Assembly: GCA_019425005.1 (NCBI GenBank)
Contig: JAHYYK010000023.1
Coordinates: 1-26,697 of the forward strand
DNA length: 26,697 nucleotides
Direction of reading: 5' to 3'
From: Collinsella sp.
GTDB taxonomy: Bacteria > Actinomycetota > Coriobacteriia > Coriobacteriales > Coriobacteriaceae
A program made the position numbers and the translations under genes. Shown in pieces: positions 15,070-23,808 of this stretch (the stretch's first letter is position 1; every line of letters begins with the position of its first letter). The notes under the pieces are model-generated. The model saw only the letters and a program-made list of their open reading frames with translations. It was not told the DNA's origin and ran no database searches.

Positions 15070-15762
15070 GTGGCTTCCGTCAACAGCGCTTCCGATTCCG
15101 TAGTCACCCCGGCGACCGATCTCACCACCAATATCGGCATCCATTCCCGCCAGAGTGTCGTGGCGGCGCATGCCCGCTCCGAGCGCGCCCGCCAAGAATT
15201 TGAGCGCCGCGCGCAGCTCCTGCGTGAGTGCCTGTGCAGCGAGGACTTTTTGGCCAACAAGGGCATAGGTAACGAGATCGGCTTCCATACCTTCTGCTAC
15301 GACCCTGCGCTCGAGTTTGAGGCGCGTGCGTTATTTGACGTCCTTTCACGCGATGCCGAGGCCGGCAAGCTCCCGTGCACGCTCAAGGTCGTGAATCTCT
15401 ACGACGCCGTGCTGGCAATTCTCGAAAAGCGCCGCGTCCTCAAGACCATCCCGCGCCAAGAGGAGCGTCGCGGTACCCAGCGCGTGCTCGAGGACGTGGC
15501 CAAGTTCGCCTCGCCCGAGAAAGTCGCCGCGTGCATCCTTGAACAAACCGAGCCGCACGTGCCCAGAGACGTCATCCTCCTCACCGGTGCAGGTGAGGTC
15601 TTCCCGTTCTTTCGCATGCACACGCTTCTCCACTGCATGCTCGCGGATTTTGATGATGTGCCGGTGATCGCCGCCTATCCGGGCAGCTTCAACGGCTCTT
15701 CCTTTCAGCTCTTTAACCGTCTGCCGGCCGATAACTACTACCGCGCCATCGATATCTCGTAA
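15070..15762 (+). CDS. brxB: BREX protein BrxB (DUF1788)
   Basis: BrxB is a conserved BREX component of unknown enzymatic activity. The 230-aa product has the DUF1788 pattern: D-F-L-A-N-K-G-I-G-N-E-I-G-F-H near residue 60, L-K-V-V-N-L-Y-D, V-I-L-L-T-G-A-G-E-V-F-P-F-F-R, and the ending Y-P-G-S-F-N-G-S-S-F-Q-L-F. The GTG 15070 start overlaps the end of brxA with a 1-nt gap, so translation is probably coupled. About 40 N-terminal residues before the conserved part are extra and low in complexity; an internal start is possible. Confidence 0.92.
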   Translation: MASVNSASDSVVTPATDLTTNIGIHSRQSVVAAHARSERARQEFERRAQLLRECLCSEDFLANKGIGNEIGFHTFCYDPALEFEARALFDVLSRDAEAGKLPCTLKVVNLYDAVLAILEKRRVLKTIPRQEERRGTQRVLEDVAKFASPEKVAACILEQTEPHVPRDVILLTGAGEVFPFFRMHTLLHCMLADFDDVPVIAAYPGSFNGSSFQLFNRLPADNYYRAIDIS

Positions 15763-15840
15763 GCACGGCTCCCCGCATACAAGGCCCTGCCGCCGGTAAC
15801 AACCCTTTGCCATAACGTTCCCAAACCCAAAGGAGCACCC

Positions 15841-18800
15841 ATGGACAACACGATCATTCGCGACCTCTTTGCAAAAGACATCAACCGCTCCATCAACGGC
15901 GTGGTCAAGGTCCAGGATTCAAAAGACGAGTCCATCCGTCAGGAGCTTGACGAGTACGTGGTGACGCGCGAGCTGCAGGGGCACTTTGCCACGTTCTTCA
16001 AGGCCTACGGCGATGCCATCGATGTGCGCACCGACAAGATCGGCGTGTGGATCAGCGGCTTCTTCGGTTCCGGTAAATCGCACTTTCTCAAGATGCTGAG
16101 CTACCTGCTCGAGAATCGCCAGATTGGCGGTAAGAGCGCCATCCGCTACTTTGATGGCAAGATCGTCGACCCCATGGTCGCGGCTGCCATGGAGCGCGCC
16201 TGCTCGGTGCCCACGCAAGCCATCCTCTTTAACATCGATAGCAAGGCGGGCCAGTGGAAGCAGGGCGATACGGCTCCCACGGCGCTGCTTCGCGGCTTTG
16301 AGCGCATGTTCTACGAGGCACGCGGCTTCTACGGCGAGGACCTCAAGCTTGCAAAGCTCGAGGATCACATCGATTCCCTGGGCAAGACCCAGGAGTTCCG
16401 CGAGGCCTTTGAGCGCGTCAACGGCGAGTCCTGGCTCCAGACCCGCGACACCTACAGCTACTTTGAGGACGACGTCGTCGAGGTGCTGCAGAGCGTGCTC
16501 GGCATGAGCGAAAAGGCCGCATGGAACTGGCTCGAGGGTTCTGAGGACGAGGTTTTGGCCCCCGATGTCTTTGCCAAAAAGGTCAAGGACTACGTGGACG
16601 CTCAGGCGGCGGCCCGCGGCGGCAACTTCCGCCTGCTCTTTATGGTCGACGAGGTGGGTCAGTTTATTACAAACGACCAGGACCCAAGCCTTATGCTGAG
16701 CCTTCAGACCATTGTCGAGGAGCTGGGGGCCGCCTGCGGTGGCCGCGTGTGGGTGATGGTCACGAGCCAGGAGGCCATCGACAACCTGAGCCTGCCCGTG
16801 GGCAACGACTTTTCAAAGATCCAAGGCCGCTTCAATACCCGCCTTTCGCTCTCCAGCTCCAGCGTGGACGAGGTCATCCAGCGCCGTGTGCTCGAGAAGA
16901 CCGCGTCGGCGGCCGATATGCTTGCACAGGTCTACGAGCAAGACGCCGCCGTGCTCAAAAACAACTTTACCTTTGAGGGTGGCTCGCGCTCCGACCTCGC
17001 CGGCTACGCCAACGCCAAGGAGTTTGTCGCCAGCTACCCGTTTGTGGGTTATCAGTTCAAGCTTCTGCCCGATGTCATGACCGAGGTGCGCAAGCACGGC
17101 GTCAAGGCCAAACACATGTCCACGGGCGAGCGCTCCATGCTTAGTGCGTTCCAGGAGAGCGCTCAGGCCATCCAACTTGAGCAGACCGGTGCGCTCGTGC
17201 CGCTCTGGCGCTTCTTCGACACTATCTCCAAAGATCTTGAGACCGGCATCAACCGGGTGGTCGACCGCGCGGTCCGTGCGGCCGAGAACGCGGAGGGTCT
17301 TGAACCTTACGACGTCCGGGTGCTTAAGCTCCTGTACTTGATTCGTTACATCGGCTACGTCAAGGCCACGGTCGAGAACATCTCCATCCTTATGATCGAC
17401 GGCCTCGACGTGGACAAGCGCGCCCTCAAGGACCGCGTCAAGGAGTCCCTTGCCCGCCTGGAGCGCGAGAACTACGTGGCGCGCCAGGGCGATACCTATA
17501 GCTTCCTCACCGACGAGGAGCAGGAGATAGCGCAGGAGATCGCACGCACCCCAATCGATAGCGCGCAGGTAATCGAGTCTATCAAAAAGCGCCTGTTCGA
17601 CAGCATCTACACCGCGCGCAAACTCAACCGCGGGGCCAACGACTTCCCGTTTGACCGCTATGTGGACGGATCAATCCACGGTGGCAGCATGGGCGGCATG
17701 GAGCTTTACGTGGCGACCATGGCGAGCGACCTGGGCCGTGCGGACGATACCGAGCTGGCCTTGGCTTCTTCGGGCAAGGCCATCGTGGCCTTAAGCGACG
17801 AGGCGGATTATTGGGAGACGCTCGTCAACGCCGCCAAGATCCGCAAGTACGCCAAGACGCGAAATCTCCAGGAGCTTCAGCCGAGCACGCGCCAGATCGT
17901 CGAGTCTAAGATGCGCGAGGCGGCCTATAACGAGAAAGAGGCCGATGCCCTTTTGAGCGAGGCCGTGCTCCATGCACGTTGCGCAGTCAACGACCGCATG
18001 GTTGAGATCCGTGCTGCCAAACCCGCCCAGGTCTTTGAGCAGGTGCTGGCGCAGCTGTGCGATGTGGTCTTTGAAAAGGCCGGCTATATCGGCGCGCCGG
18101 TCACGAGCGATTCCGATATCCGCTCCACTCTGGCGGGTAACGTTCAAGCGGGGCTCGCTGGCATGAACGCGGGTAACACGCGTGCGCTCAAGGAGGTCGA
18201 GGACTACCTCAAAGTGCAGCACCAGCGCCATCTGGATACCGCTATGGGCGATATCCAGCGCCAGTACCAGCAAAGGCCCTTTGGCTGGCGCGAGGTCGAC
18301 ATCGCAAATGTGGTGGCGCAGCTTGTGGTGGAGCAGCGCGCGCAGGTGTTGTTTGGCGGTCAGACGGTTCAAGCTAACGACAGCCGCATGGTGGCGCTCC
18401 TGCGCAAGGATGCCGATAAGGCCCAGGTGCGCTTGCGCATGCGCATGAGCGACCGGTTGCTACGCGTCGCGGGCGAACTCATGTGTGACCTGTTTGATCT
18501 CAAGACCGTGCCCTCCAACGAGGATAAGCTCGTGGCCGAGCTCAAAGAGCGCCTTGAGGGCTTGCGCGAGGCGTGTCTCGCCATGGCACGCGACTACTAC
18601 ACGGGCATCAAGCCGGCCTACCCGTATCCCGGTGAGGACGAGTGCGAGAAGATGCGCTCGGAGGTGGCCGACGTCCTTAAGGACCAGAACGAGGCCGAGG
18701 CGTTCTTGACCACGTTCACCAAGCATGAGGAGCGTTTGCTCGATGCCAAGGAAGACTTTGACAAGGTGGTTGAGTTCTTCGAGTCCAACCAACGAACAGC

Positions 18801-19503
18801 GTTTGACCACGCCAAGGATTTCTTGAGTCGCACTGAGGGCATTGAGTATGCCTCCGATGACATTCCCAGCGCGGTGGAGAACGTTGCAAAGGTGCGCGAG
18901 ATCATCAGGGATCCCAAGCCCTACGGTCGCATTAAAGACCTGCAGCCGCTTATGGATCCCGTCGAGGACGACATGAAAAAGCTGCTGGGCATCCGCCGCA
19001 ATGAGTTTTTGTGCCGCATCGAGAGCGATCTGCAAGACCTGCAGGCACAGGCTGAGAGTCAAAAGGGCTTTGTTAATCAAGCCAAGGATGCCATAGCAGA
19101 CGCCGGCGCCAAATACGAGTCGTTCAAAAACCGTGCCCACAGTGCTCAAAGCCTCAACGAGCTGAGTGTTGCCGCGACTAACTGGGGCAACTGGCTCAGC
19201 GCAGCAACCAACGGGATGTACGACGCTGTGGATGCGGCCCGCATGCGTATGGACAACGAGCGCCGCACCACCGAGGTCACGAGTACGGGTGAGGTGGTCA
19301 AGAAGATCTCCAACAAGGGCGCCGCATCGTCTGCTCCCGTGCCCGCGCCCAAGCCCCAGCGCAAGATCAAGACCGTGCGCCGCGCCGATCTGGTCAAGCC
19401 GAGTCGTCTCTTGTCCGCAGAGGACGTGGAGCGCTACGTGGACGACCTGCGCTCCCGCCTTATGCAGGCGCTCGCTGCAAACGACGAGATCCGTATCAAC
19501 TAA
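15841..19503 (+). CDS. brxC: BREX ATPase BrxC (DUF499-like AAA+)
   Basis: BrxC is the large P-loop ATPase of BREX, cytoplasmic. The 1220-aa product has a Walker A motif G73-F-F-G-S-G-K79-S80 and a Walker B motif L-L-F-M-V-D270-E271. A C-terminal region from about residue 900 is rich in E, K and R with long predicted helices, followed by a proline-rich linker (A-P-V-P-A-P-K-P) near residue 1170. Length fits the family (about 1200 aa). AAAGGAG 5 nt before ATG 15841 is a strong ribosome binding site, spaced 78 nt after brxB. It is followed by an intercistronic hairpin (19511-19542) before pglX. Confidence 0.95.
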   Translation: MDNTIIRDLFAKDINRSINGVVKVQDSKDESIRQELDEYVVTRELQGHFATFFKAYGDAIDVRTDKIGVWISGFFGSGKSHFLKMLSYLLENRQIGGKSAIRYFDGKIVDPMVAAAMERACSVPTQAILFNIDSKAGQWKQGDTAPTALLRGFERMFYEARGFYGEDLKLAKLEDHIDSLGKTQEFREAFERVNGESWLQTRDTYSYFEDDVVEVLQSVLGMSEKAAWNWLEGSEDEVLAPDVFAKKVKDYVDAQAAARGGNFRLLFMVDEVGQFITNDQDPSLMLSLQTIVEELGAACGGRVWVMVTSQEAIDNLSLPVGNDFSKIQGRFNTRLSLSSSSVDEVIQRRVLEKTASAADMLAQVYEQDAAVLKNNFTFEGGSRSDLAGYANAKEFVASYPFVGYQFKLLPDVMTEVRKHGVKAKHMSTGERSMLSAFQESAQAIQLEQTGALVPLWRFFDTISKDLETGINRVVDRAVRAAENAEGLEPYDVRVLKLLYLIRYIGYVKATVENISILMIDGLDVDKRALKDRVKESLARLERENYVARQGDTYSFLTDEEQEIAQEIARTPIDSAQVIESIKKRLFDSIYTARKLNRGANDFPFDRYVDGSIHGGSMGGMELYVATMASDLGRADDTELALASSGKAIVALSDEADYWETLVNAAKIRKYAKTRNLQELQPSTRQIVESKMREAAYNEKEADALLSEAVLHARCAVNDRMVEIRAAKPAQVFEQVLAQLCDVVFEKAGYIGAPVTSDSDIRSTLAGNVQAGLAGMNAGNTRALKEVEDYLKVQHQRHLDTAMGDIQRQYQQRPFGWREVDIANVVAQLVVEQRAQVLFGGQTVQANDSRMVALLRKDADKAQVRLRMRMSDRLLRVAGELMCDLFDLKTVPSNEDKLVAELKERLEGLREACLAMARDYYTGIKPAYPYPGEDECEKMRSEVADVLKDQNEAEAFLTTFTKHEERLLDAKEDFDKVVEFFESNQRTAFDHAKDFLSRTEGIEYASDDIPSAVENVAKVREIIRDPKPYGRIKDLQPLMDPVEDDMKKLLGIRRNEFLCRIESDLQDLQAQAESQKGFVNQAKDAIADAGAKYESFKNRAHSAQSLNELSVAATNWGNWLSAATNGMYDAVDAARMRMDNERRTTEVTSTGEVVKKISNKGAASSAPVPAPKPQRKIKTVRRADLVKPSRLLSAEDVERYVDDLRSRLMQALAANDEIRIN

Positions 19504-19510
19504 CCCGCGG

Positions 19511-19542
19511 AGCCACCGGTGCCAAAGCGCGCACCGGTGGCT
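19511..19542 (+). terminator. Perfect 12-bp intercistronic hairpin between brxC and pglX
   Basis: AGCCACCGGTGC (19511-19522) pairs exactly with 19531-19542 over an 8-nt loop. There is no strong U-tract after it (TATGGCGTTTAG), so it may be an attenuator, an mRNA stabiliser for brxC, or a weak terminator that lowers pglX relative to brxC. Confidence 0.6.
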
Positions 19543-19569
19543 TATGGCGTTTAGAAAGGCTCATCAACC

Positions 19570-22020
19570 ATGAACGATTCTGCTCTTAAGAGCTTCTGCA
19601 CCTGGGCCCGTACGGAGCTCATCAAAGGCGTGGAGGCGCAGATGGTGCGCTACGGCATCACCGAACCTGCACCCGCGCCCGTTGGGTCCGAGACCGTCAA
19701 CGGCCTGCCCCTAAGTCCGGCTGAGATTGAGCAGCGCGATGAACTGCTGCGCATGCAGGCGGAGGTGGGCCACGAGGCGCTGCGCGACCGTGCGGCCTAC
19801 ACCTGGTTCAACCGTATCGTGGCCATTCGCTTCATGGATGCATGCGGATGGCTTCCCAGCCGTATGCGCATGCTAAGTCGTGCGGACGGCAGCCATGGCA
19901 GCGAGGCCGTGGAGAACGCACTGGACGTGGAGATAGCGACGGCCGATACCGATCGCATAGCCGAGCTCAAGATGGCGGGCTTGGATGAACCGTTGTGGCG
20001 CTACCTGTTTGTTGCTCAGTGCGAGGAGCTTGCCGATTGCCTGCCGGGCGTCTTTGAACGCGTGGGCGGAGCCATGGAGCTGCTGTTGCCCCAGGGCCTC
20101 ATGATGGCTGACAGCGTGGTGGGCAAACTCAATGCCGTCCTCACTGACGAGGACTGGCGCGAGGGCGTGACCGTTCTGGGCTGGATGTATCAGTACTACA
20201 ATGCCGACGTTAAAGACGAGTTCTTCAAGTCCAAGCGCAAGGCAGCGGCGGCGGACATCGCGCCCGCCACGCAGCTCTTCACCCCCGAGTGGATCGTTCG
20301 CTATATGGTCGAGAACTCGCTCGGCCGTCTGTGGATGCTCAACAATCCGGGGAGTTCGCTACGCGAGCGCATGGAGTATTACATCGAGCCCGATGCTGAG
20401 CACGAGGACTTCATCCGCATTTCGAGTCCCGAGGAGATAACCCTCTGCGACCCCGCATGCGGCTCGGGCCATATCTTGGTCTATGCGTTTGAGCTGCTCT
20501 TCCATATGTACGAGGAGCGCGGCTATCGTGAGCGCGAGATTCCCGAGCTCATTCTTACTAAAAACCTTGCAGGCATGGAAATCGATTCCCGTGCGGCGCA
20601 GATTGCGGAACTGGCGCTTGCTATGTGTGCCCGCGAGCACGATCGTCGCTTTTTCAAGCGCGCCGTGCGCGCCGACGTTACCGTGCTCTCGAGCATTCCG
20701 CTGGGGGAGGATGAGCTGCCGGGTAACAAGAAGCTCGCCGAGGAATTGAGCCATTTGGGCGAGATTGGCTCGCTGCTCAATCCTTCAGAGGACGAGATTG
20801 ATGAGCTCAAGGCTGCCGCCGCGAGTTGTTCCGACGACCTTTTTGCTTCTGCGACCAAAACTAAGCTCGAAAGCGCTGCCGTCATCTGCGAGAAACTGTC
20901 CCGTCGTTTTACCTGCGTCGTGGCGAATCCTCCGTATATGGGAAGCAGCAGCTTTAACCCCTTCACGAGCAAGTGGATCAAGAAGAACTACCCCGACGTG
21001 AAGGGCGACCTCTTCTCCAGCTTTGTCGTTCGCATGTTCAGTCTCGCCAAGGACCACGGCGAGTGCGGAGTCATGTCGCCTTTCGTCTGGATGTTCATCG
21101 GAAGCTATGAGAAGCTCCGCAACGAGATTATCGACAACAGAACGCTAACCTCTCTCATCCAGCTTGAGTACTCGGGCTTCGCTGGCGCGACCGTGCCCAT
21201 CTGTACCTACACGTTCCACAATTCGTTCGTCAAGGGCTACAAGGGCGGCTATGTGCGCCTTTCGGACTTCGTTGGTGCTGCTGTCCAGGCCCCGAAGGCC
21301 CTCGAGGCGATCCGAAACCCCGGCTGCGGCTGGTTCTACCGCCGCGACGCCGAGACCTTCAAGCAGATCCCCGGCACCCCCATAGCCTACTGGCTTGGAG
21401 AAGGGGCAAATAACTCCTTCGGGGCTGGGCAGCCTTTGGCAAAAATTGCGAAAACGCGCAAAGGAATGTTTACGGGTAATAACGACTTGTTTCTTCGGCA
21501 GTGGTACGAGGTTTCTTGTTCATTGATTGACATTGATTATAAGTTTTACTCCAAAGGCGGCCCCTATCGTCGTTGGTATGGTAATCGCGATTATGTTGTG
21601 CGTTGGAAGGACGATGGCAAGGAGATTAAAGCGTTTCCAGGCTCGGGTAATATCAACGAATCCGATTACTTCAAATCATGTCTGTGCTGGTCGCTAATTA
21701 CCTCGGGTGACATTAGTTTTAGGGCTTTAAATACAGATGAGTTCGTCATGGGCGATGCCGGCCCAGCCTGTTATCCCAATCCGGAGATGTATTTCTACCT
21801 CCTCGGCCTTTTAAATTCATCTTCGATTCAGCTACTTTCCAAAGCGATAAATCCGACATTGAACTGGAGTGCTGGAGTCGTTGGCTCTTTTCCAGTTTTA
21901 TTGCCGCGCGAATCGCTTGACGGCATCAAGTCTCTTGTTGCCGAGCAGGTCGTTGAATCTGAGGTGGATTGGGACTCGTTTGAAACCTCCTGGGATTTCA
22001 AGCGGAATCCTTTGGTGTAG
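19570..22020 (+). CDS. pglX: PglX, N-terminal part: adenine-specific DNA methyltransferase with target-recognition region
   Basis: PglX methylates adenine in host DNA to mark self, and is needed for BREX defence. The 816-aa product has the SAM-binding motif D294-P-A-C-G-S-G300-H and the amino-methyltransferase catalytic motif N453-P-P-Y456. Full-length BREX-1 PglX is about 1200 aa; this frame stops at residue 816 just after W-D-F-K-R-N-P-L-V, where the C-terminal domain normally begins. That missing domain is encoded separately at 22817-23785. From about 21400 to the stop, the presumed target-recognition part is AT-richer than the rest. ATG 19570 has AAAGG 10-11 nt upstream. Whether the two halves assemble as a split enzyme or the gene is inactivated cannot be told. 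Confidence 0.88.
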   Translation: MNDSALKSFCTWARTELIKGVEAQMVRYGITEPAPAPVGSETVNGLPLSPAEIEQRDELLRMQAEVGHEALRDRAAYTWFNRIVAIRFMDACGWLPSRMRMLSRADGSHGSEAVENALDVEIATADTDRIAELKMAGLDEPLWRYLFVAQCEELADCLPGVFERVGGAMELLLPQGLMMADSVVGKLNAVLTDEDWREGVTVLGWMYQYYNADVKDEFFKSKRKAAAADIAPATQLFTPEWIVRYMVENSLGRLWMLNNPGSSLRERMEYYIEPDAEHEDFIRISSPEEITLCDPACGSGHILVYAFELLFHMYEERGYREREIPELILTKNLAGMEIDSRAAQIAELALAMCAREHDRRFFKRAVRADVTVLSSIPLGEDELPGNKKLAEELSHLGEIGSLLNPSEDEIDELKAAAASCSDDLFASATKTKLESAAVICEKLSRRFTCVVANPPYMGSSSFNPFTSKWIKKNYPDVKGDLFSSFVVRMFSLAKDHGECGVMSPFVWMFIGSYEKLRNEIIDNRTLTSLIQLEYSGFAGATVPICTYTFHNSFVKGYKGGYVRLSDFVGAAVQAPKALEAIRNPGCGWFYRRDAETFKQIPGTPIAYWLGEGANNSFGAGQPLAKIAKTRKGMFTGNNDLFLRQWYEVSCSLIDIDYKFYSKGGPYRRWYGNRDYVVRWKDDGKEIKAFPGSGNINESDYFKSCLCWSLITSGDISFRALNTDEFVMGDAGPACYPNPEMYFYLLGLLNSSSIQLLSKAINPTLNWSAGVVGSFPVLLPRESLDGIKSLVAEQVVESEVDWDSFETSWDFKRNPLV

Positions 22021-22029
22021 GTGATTAGG

Positions 22030-22671
22030 ATGGCAGGAAAAAAGAGCTACAACGAGAATTATCGTCATGAATGCCAGAATGAAGTCATTGGGCTTCCAGA
22101 AGCCGATATGAGCTGCCTATTTGACGGATTCTTTTCAGCGGAGGAGCTATCGGCTATTTTCGATTTTTACCTCGTGCATACGCCAGTCAAGAAAAGCAAA
22201 GAGGCGAAAAGTGACTCCGAGCGTTGGCTGGGCGAGTATGGATGGGCTGGTGCAAGCTCCTTGAGCAAACTCGAGGGAGAACTGCTCAAGTCCTCCGGTA
22301 TTTCCTCCTTTTGCATTTTAAAAAGCGGTTCAATAAGTCAGACGGCAGAGGCAATGCGACTGAATGAGGAGATATGCCCATCCTGCCCGCGAGCCCTTTT
22401 CCGCATTAGTTGCAAACCAAAGCTTCGAGAGGACGGTTCTCTAGACGCCTCTCCTTCAGAAACGAGACTTGGATGCGTTTTTCGCCACATGCGAAATTGC
22501 ATTGCGCACGGGCAAGTATATGGGCTGGATAACAGAATGCTGTACTTACGTGACAAAGACGAGGACGGTGCCATAAGCGCTGCCGTGGTTATCGGTCAGC
22601 AGACATTATTAGATTGGATAAAAGTGGTCGATAAAGATGGCGTTTTTTATCCAGCCGTTTGCAAGGGTTAG
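22030..22671 (+). CDS. HEPN-like protein inserted within the pglX locus
   Basis: I do not recognise this 213-aa protein by family. The C-terminal region contains F-R-H-M-R-N-C-I-A-H-G (R155 to H160), an R-x4-H with a polar residue after the arginine, the hallmark of HEPN domains, many of which are RNases in toxin-antitoxin, CRISPR and phage-defence systems. The N-terminal half (F-F-S-A-E-E-L-S-A-I-F-D-F-Y) is predicted helical. ATG 22030 has AGGTG nearby; GTG 22021, directly after the pglX stop, is an alternative, so it is probably coupled to pglX translation. Its composition is AT-richer than brxA-brxC and pglZ. No partner nucleotidyltransferase (MNT) gene is adjacent. Effector function is inference from the motif only. 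Confidence 0.55.
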   Translation: MAGKKSYNENYRHECQNEVIGLPEADMSCLFDGFFSAEELSAIFDFYLVHTPVKKSKEAKSDSERWLGEYGWAGASSLSKLEGELLKSSGISSFCILKSGSISQTAEAMRLNEEICPSCPRALFRISCKPKLREDGSLDASPSETRLGCVFRHMRNCIAHGQVYGLDNRMLYLRDKDEDGAISAAVVIGQQTLLDWIKVVDKDGVFYPAVCKG

Positions 22672-22678
22672 CGAACTA

Positions 22679-22724
22679 GCTTTCTATTTGGGAAGCGGTG
22701 GACAGCGAGTTCCAAATAGAAAGC
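22679..22724. repeat. Perfect 13-bp inverted repeat after the HEPN-like gene
   Basis: GCTTTCTATTTGG (22679-22691) pairs exactly with 22712-22724 across a 20-nt loop, starting 8 nt after the stop codon. The stem is AT-rich and lacks a U-tract. It may be a weak terminator for the inserted gene or a recombination/insertion scar. Confidence 0.75.
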
Positions 22725-22767
22725 GCGCTCAGTGAAGAGGGGTGTGCATAGCCCAATGTGGACCGAC

Positions 22768-22798
22768 TTGCCATCTAAGTTAACTGATGAATTAATAT
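22768..22798 (+). promoter_or_regulatory. Weak candidate promoter for the pglX C-terminal part and pglZ
   Basis: TTGCCA (22768-22773) and TAATAT (22793-22798) are 19 nt apart in an AT-rich stretch just before the C-terminal pglX part. The spacing is longer than ideal. Confidence 0.25.
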
Positions 22799-22816
22799 AG
22801 ATTGGAATTGTTTGCC

Positions 22817-23785
22817 ATGGCAGTGTTTCTCGCCGATAAATACGAGACCCGCAAGGCCGAGGTCAATGCTCGCTTTGAGCAGCTTCGCGCTAACGAGGAA
22901 GAGCTCAACCGAATCTTTGCCAAGATCTACAACATGGAGGGGGAGGTGCCCATCGAGGTCGAGGATAAGTACGTCTCGGTGGCGCGCATCTTCGACACCG
23001 CCGACGAGATTCCCGAGAGCTATAAGGGCAACAAATACGTGCGCACTAAGCGCGACGAGATCACCTCGCTCATAAGCTATGCCGTGGGCTGCATGTTTGG
23101 CCGCTATTCGCTGGACGTGGACGGTCTGGTCTTGGCCGATCAGGGTGCCACGGTCAACGACTATCTGGCCAAGATGCCCGACCCGGCGCATGTGGCCTTT
23201 ATGCCCGATAGCGACAACGTGCTGCCGATTACCGACGACGAGTACTTTGATGACGACATCGTGCGTTACTTTATCGACTTTGTGCGCACTGTGTATGGCG
23301 AGGAGACGCTCGAGCAGAACCTGGCCTTTAGTGCCGAGGCGCTCGGCGGCAAGGGCACCTCGCGCGAGGTAATCCGTTCCTACTTTTTGAAGGACTTCTT
23401 TAAGGACCACTGCCAGACCTATAAGAAGCGTCCCATCTACTGGCTGTTCGACAGCGGCAAGAAGAATGGCTTCAAGTGCCTTGTTTACATGCATCGCTAC
23501 CAGCCCGACCTGTTGGCTCGCATCCGCACCGACTATGTGCATGAGCAGCAGGAGCGCTATCGCTCCCAGATCGGCTATGCCAACGACGCCCTTGCCAGTG
23601 CCGAGCGCGGCGAGCGCGTGTGTTTGGATAAGCGCGTCAAAAAGCTCAATGACCAGCTCAAAGAGACCATTGCCTACGAGGAGAAACTACACCACTTGGC
23701 AGACCAGATGATTAAGATCGACCTGGATGACGGCGTCAAGATCAATTACGCCAAGTTTCAGGATGTGCTGGCGAAGATTAAATAA
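22817..23785 (+). CDS. pglX: PglX, C-terminal domain encoded as a separate gene
   Basis: The 322-aa product matches the C-terminal third of BREX-1 PglX. Near the start it has the linker helix R-A-N-E-E-E-L-N-R-I-F, then I-S-Y-A-V-G-C-M-F-G-R-Y-S-L-D (residues 86-100), I-T-D-D-E-Y-F-D-D-D-I-V, Y-F-L-K-D-F-F-K-D-H-C, R-P-I-Y-W-L-F-D-S-G-K-K-N-G-F, and a C-terminal coiled-coil. No methyltransferase motifs are present. It has returned to the GC-rich composition of the operon. ATG 22817 has only a weak GGA upstream and the in-frame TTG 22802 is an alternative; an in-frame stop lies at 22793-22795. It is 23 nt upstream of pglZ. It may complement the N-terminal part as a split enzyme. Confidence 0.85.
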   Translation: MAVFLADKYETRKAEVNARFEQLRANEEELNRIFAKIYNMEGEVPIEVEDKYVSVARIFDTADEIPESYKGNKYVRTKRDEITSLISYAVGCMFGRYSLDVDGLVLADQGATVNDYLAKMPDPAHVAFMPDSDNVLPITDDEYFDDDIVRYFIDFVRTVYGEETLEQNLAFSAEALGGKGTSREVIRSYFLKDFFKDHCQTYKKRPIYWLFDSGKKNGFKCLVYMHRYQPDLLARIRTDYVHEQQERYRSQIGYANDALASAERGERVCLDKRVKKLNDQLKETIAYEEKLHHLADQMIKIDLDDGVKINYAKFQDVLAKIK

Positions 23786-23808
23786 CTGCAGATACGGTAA
23801 GGATATTC

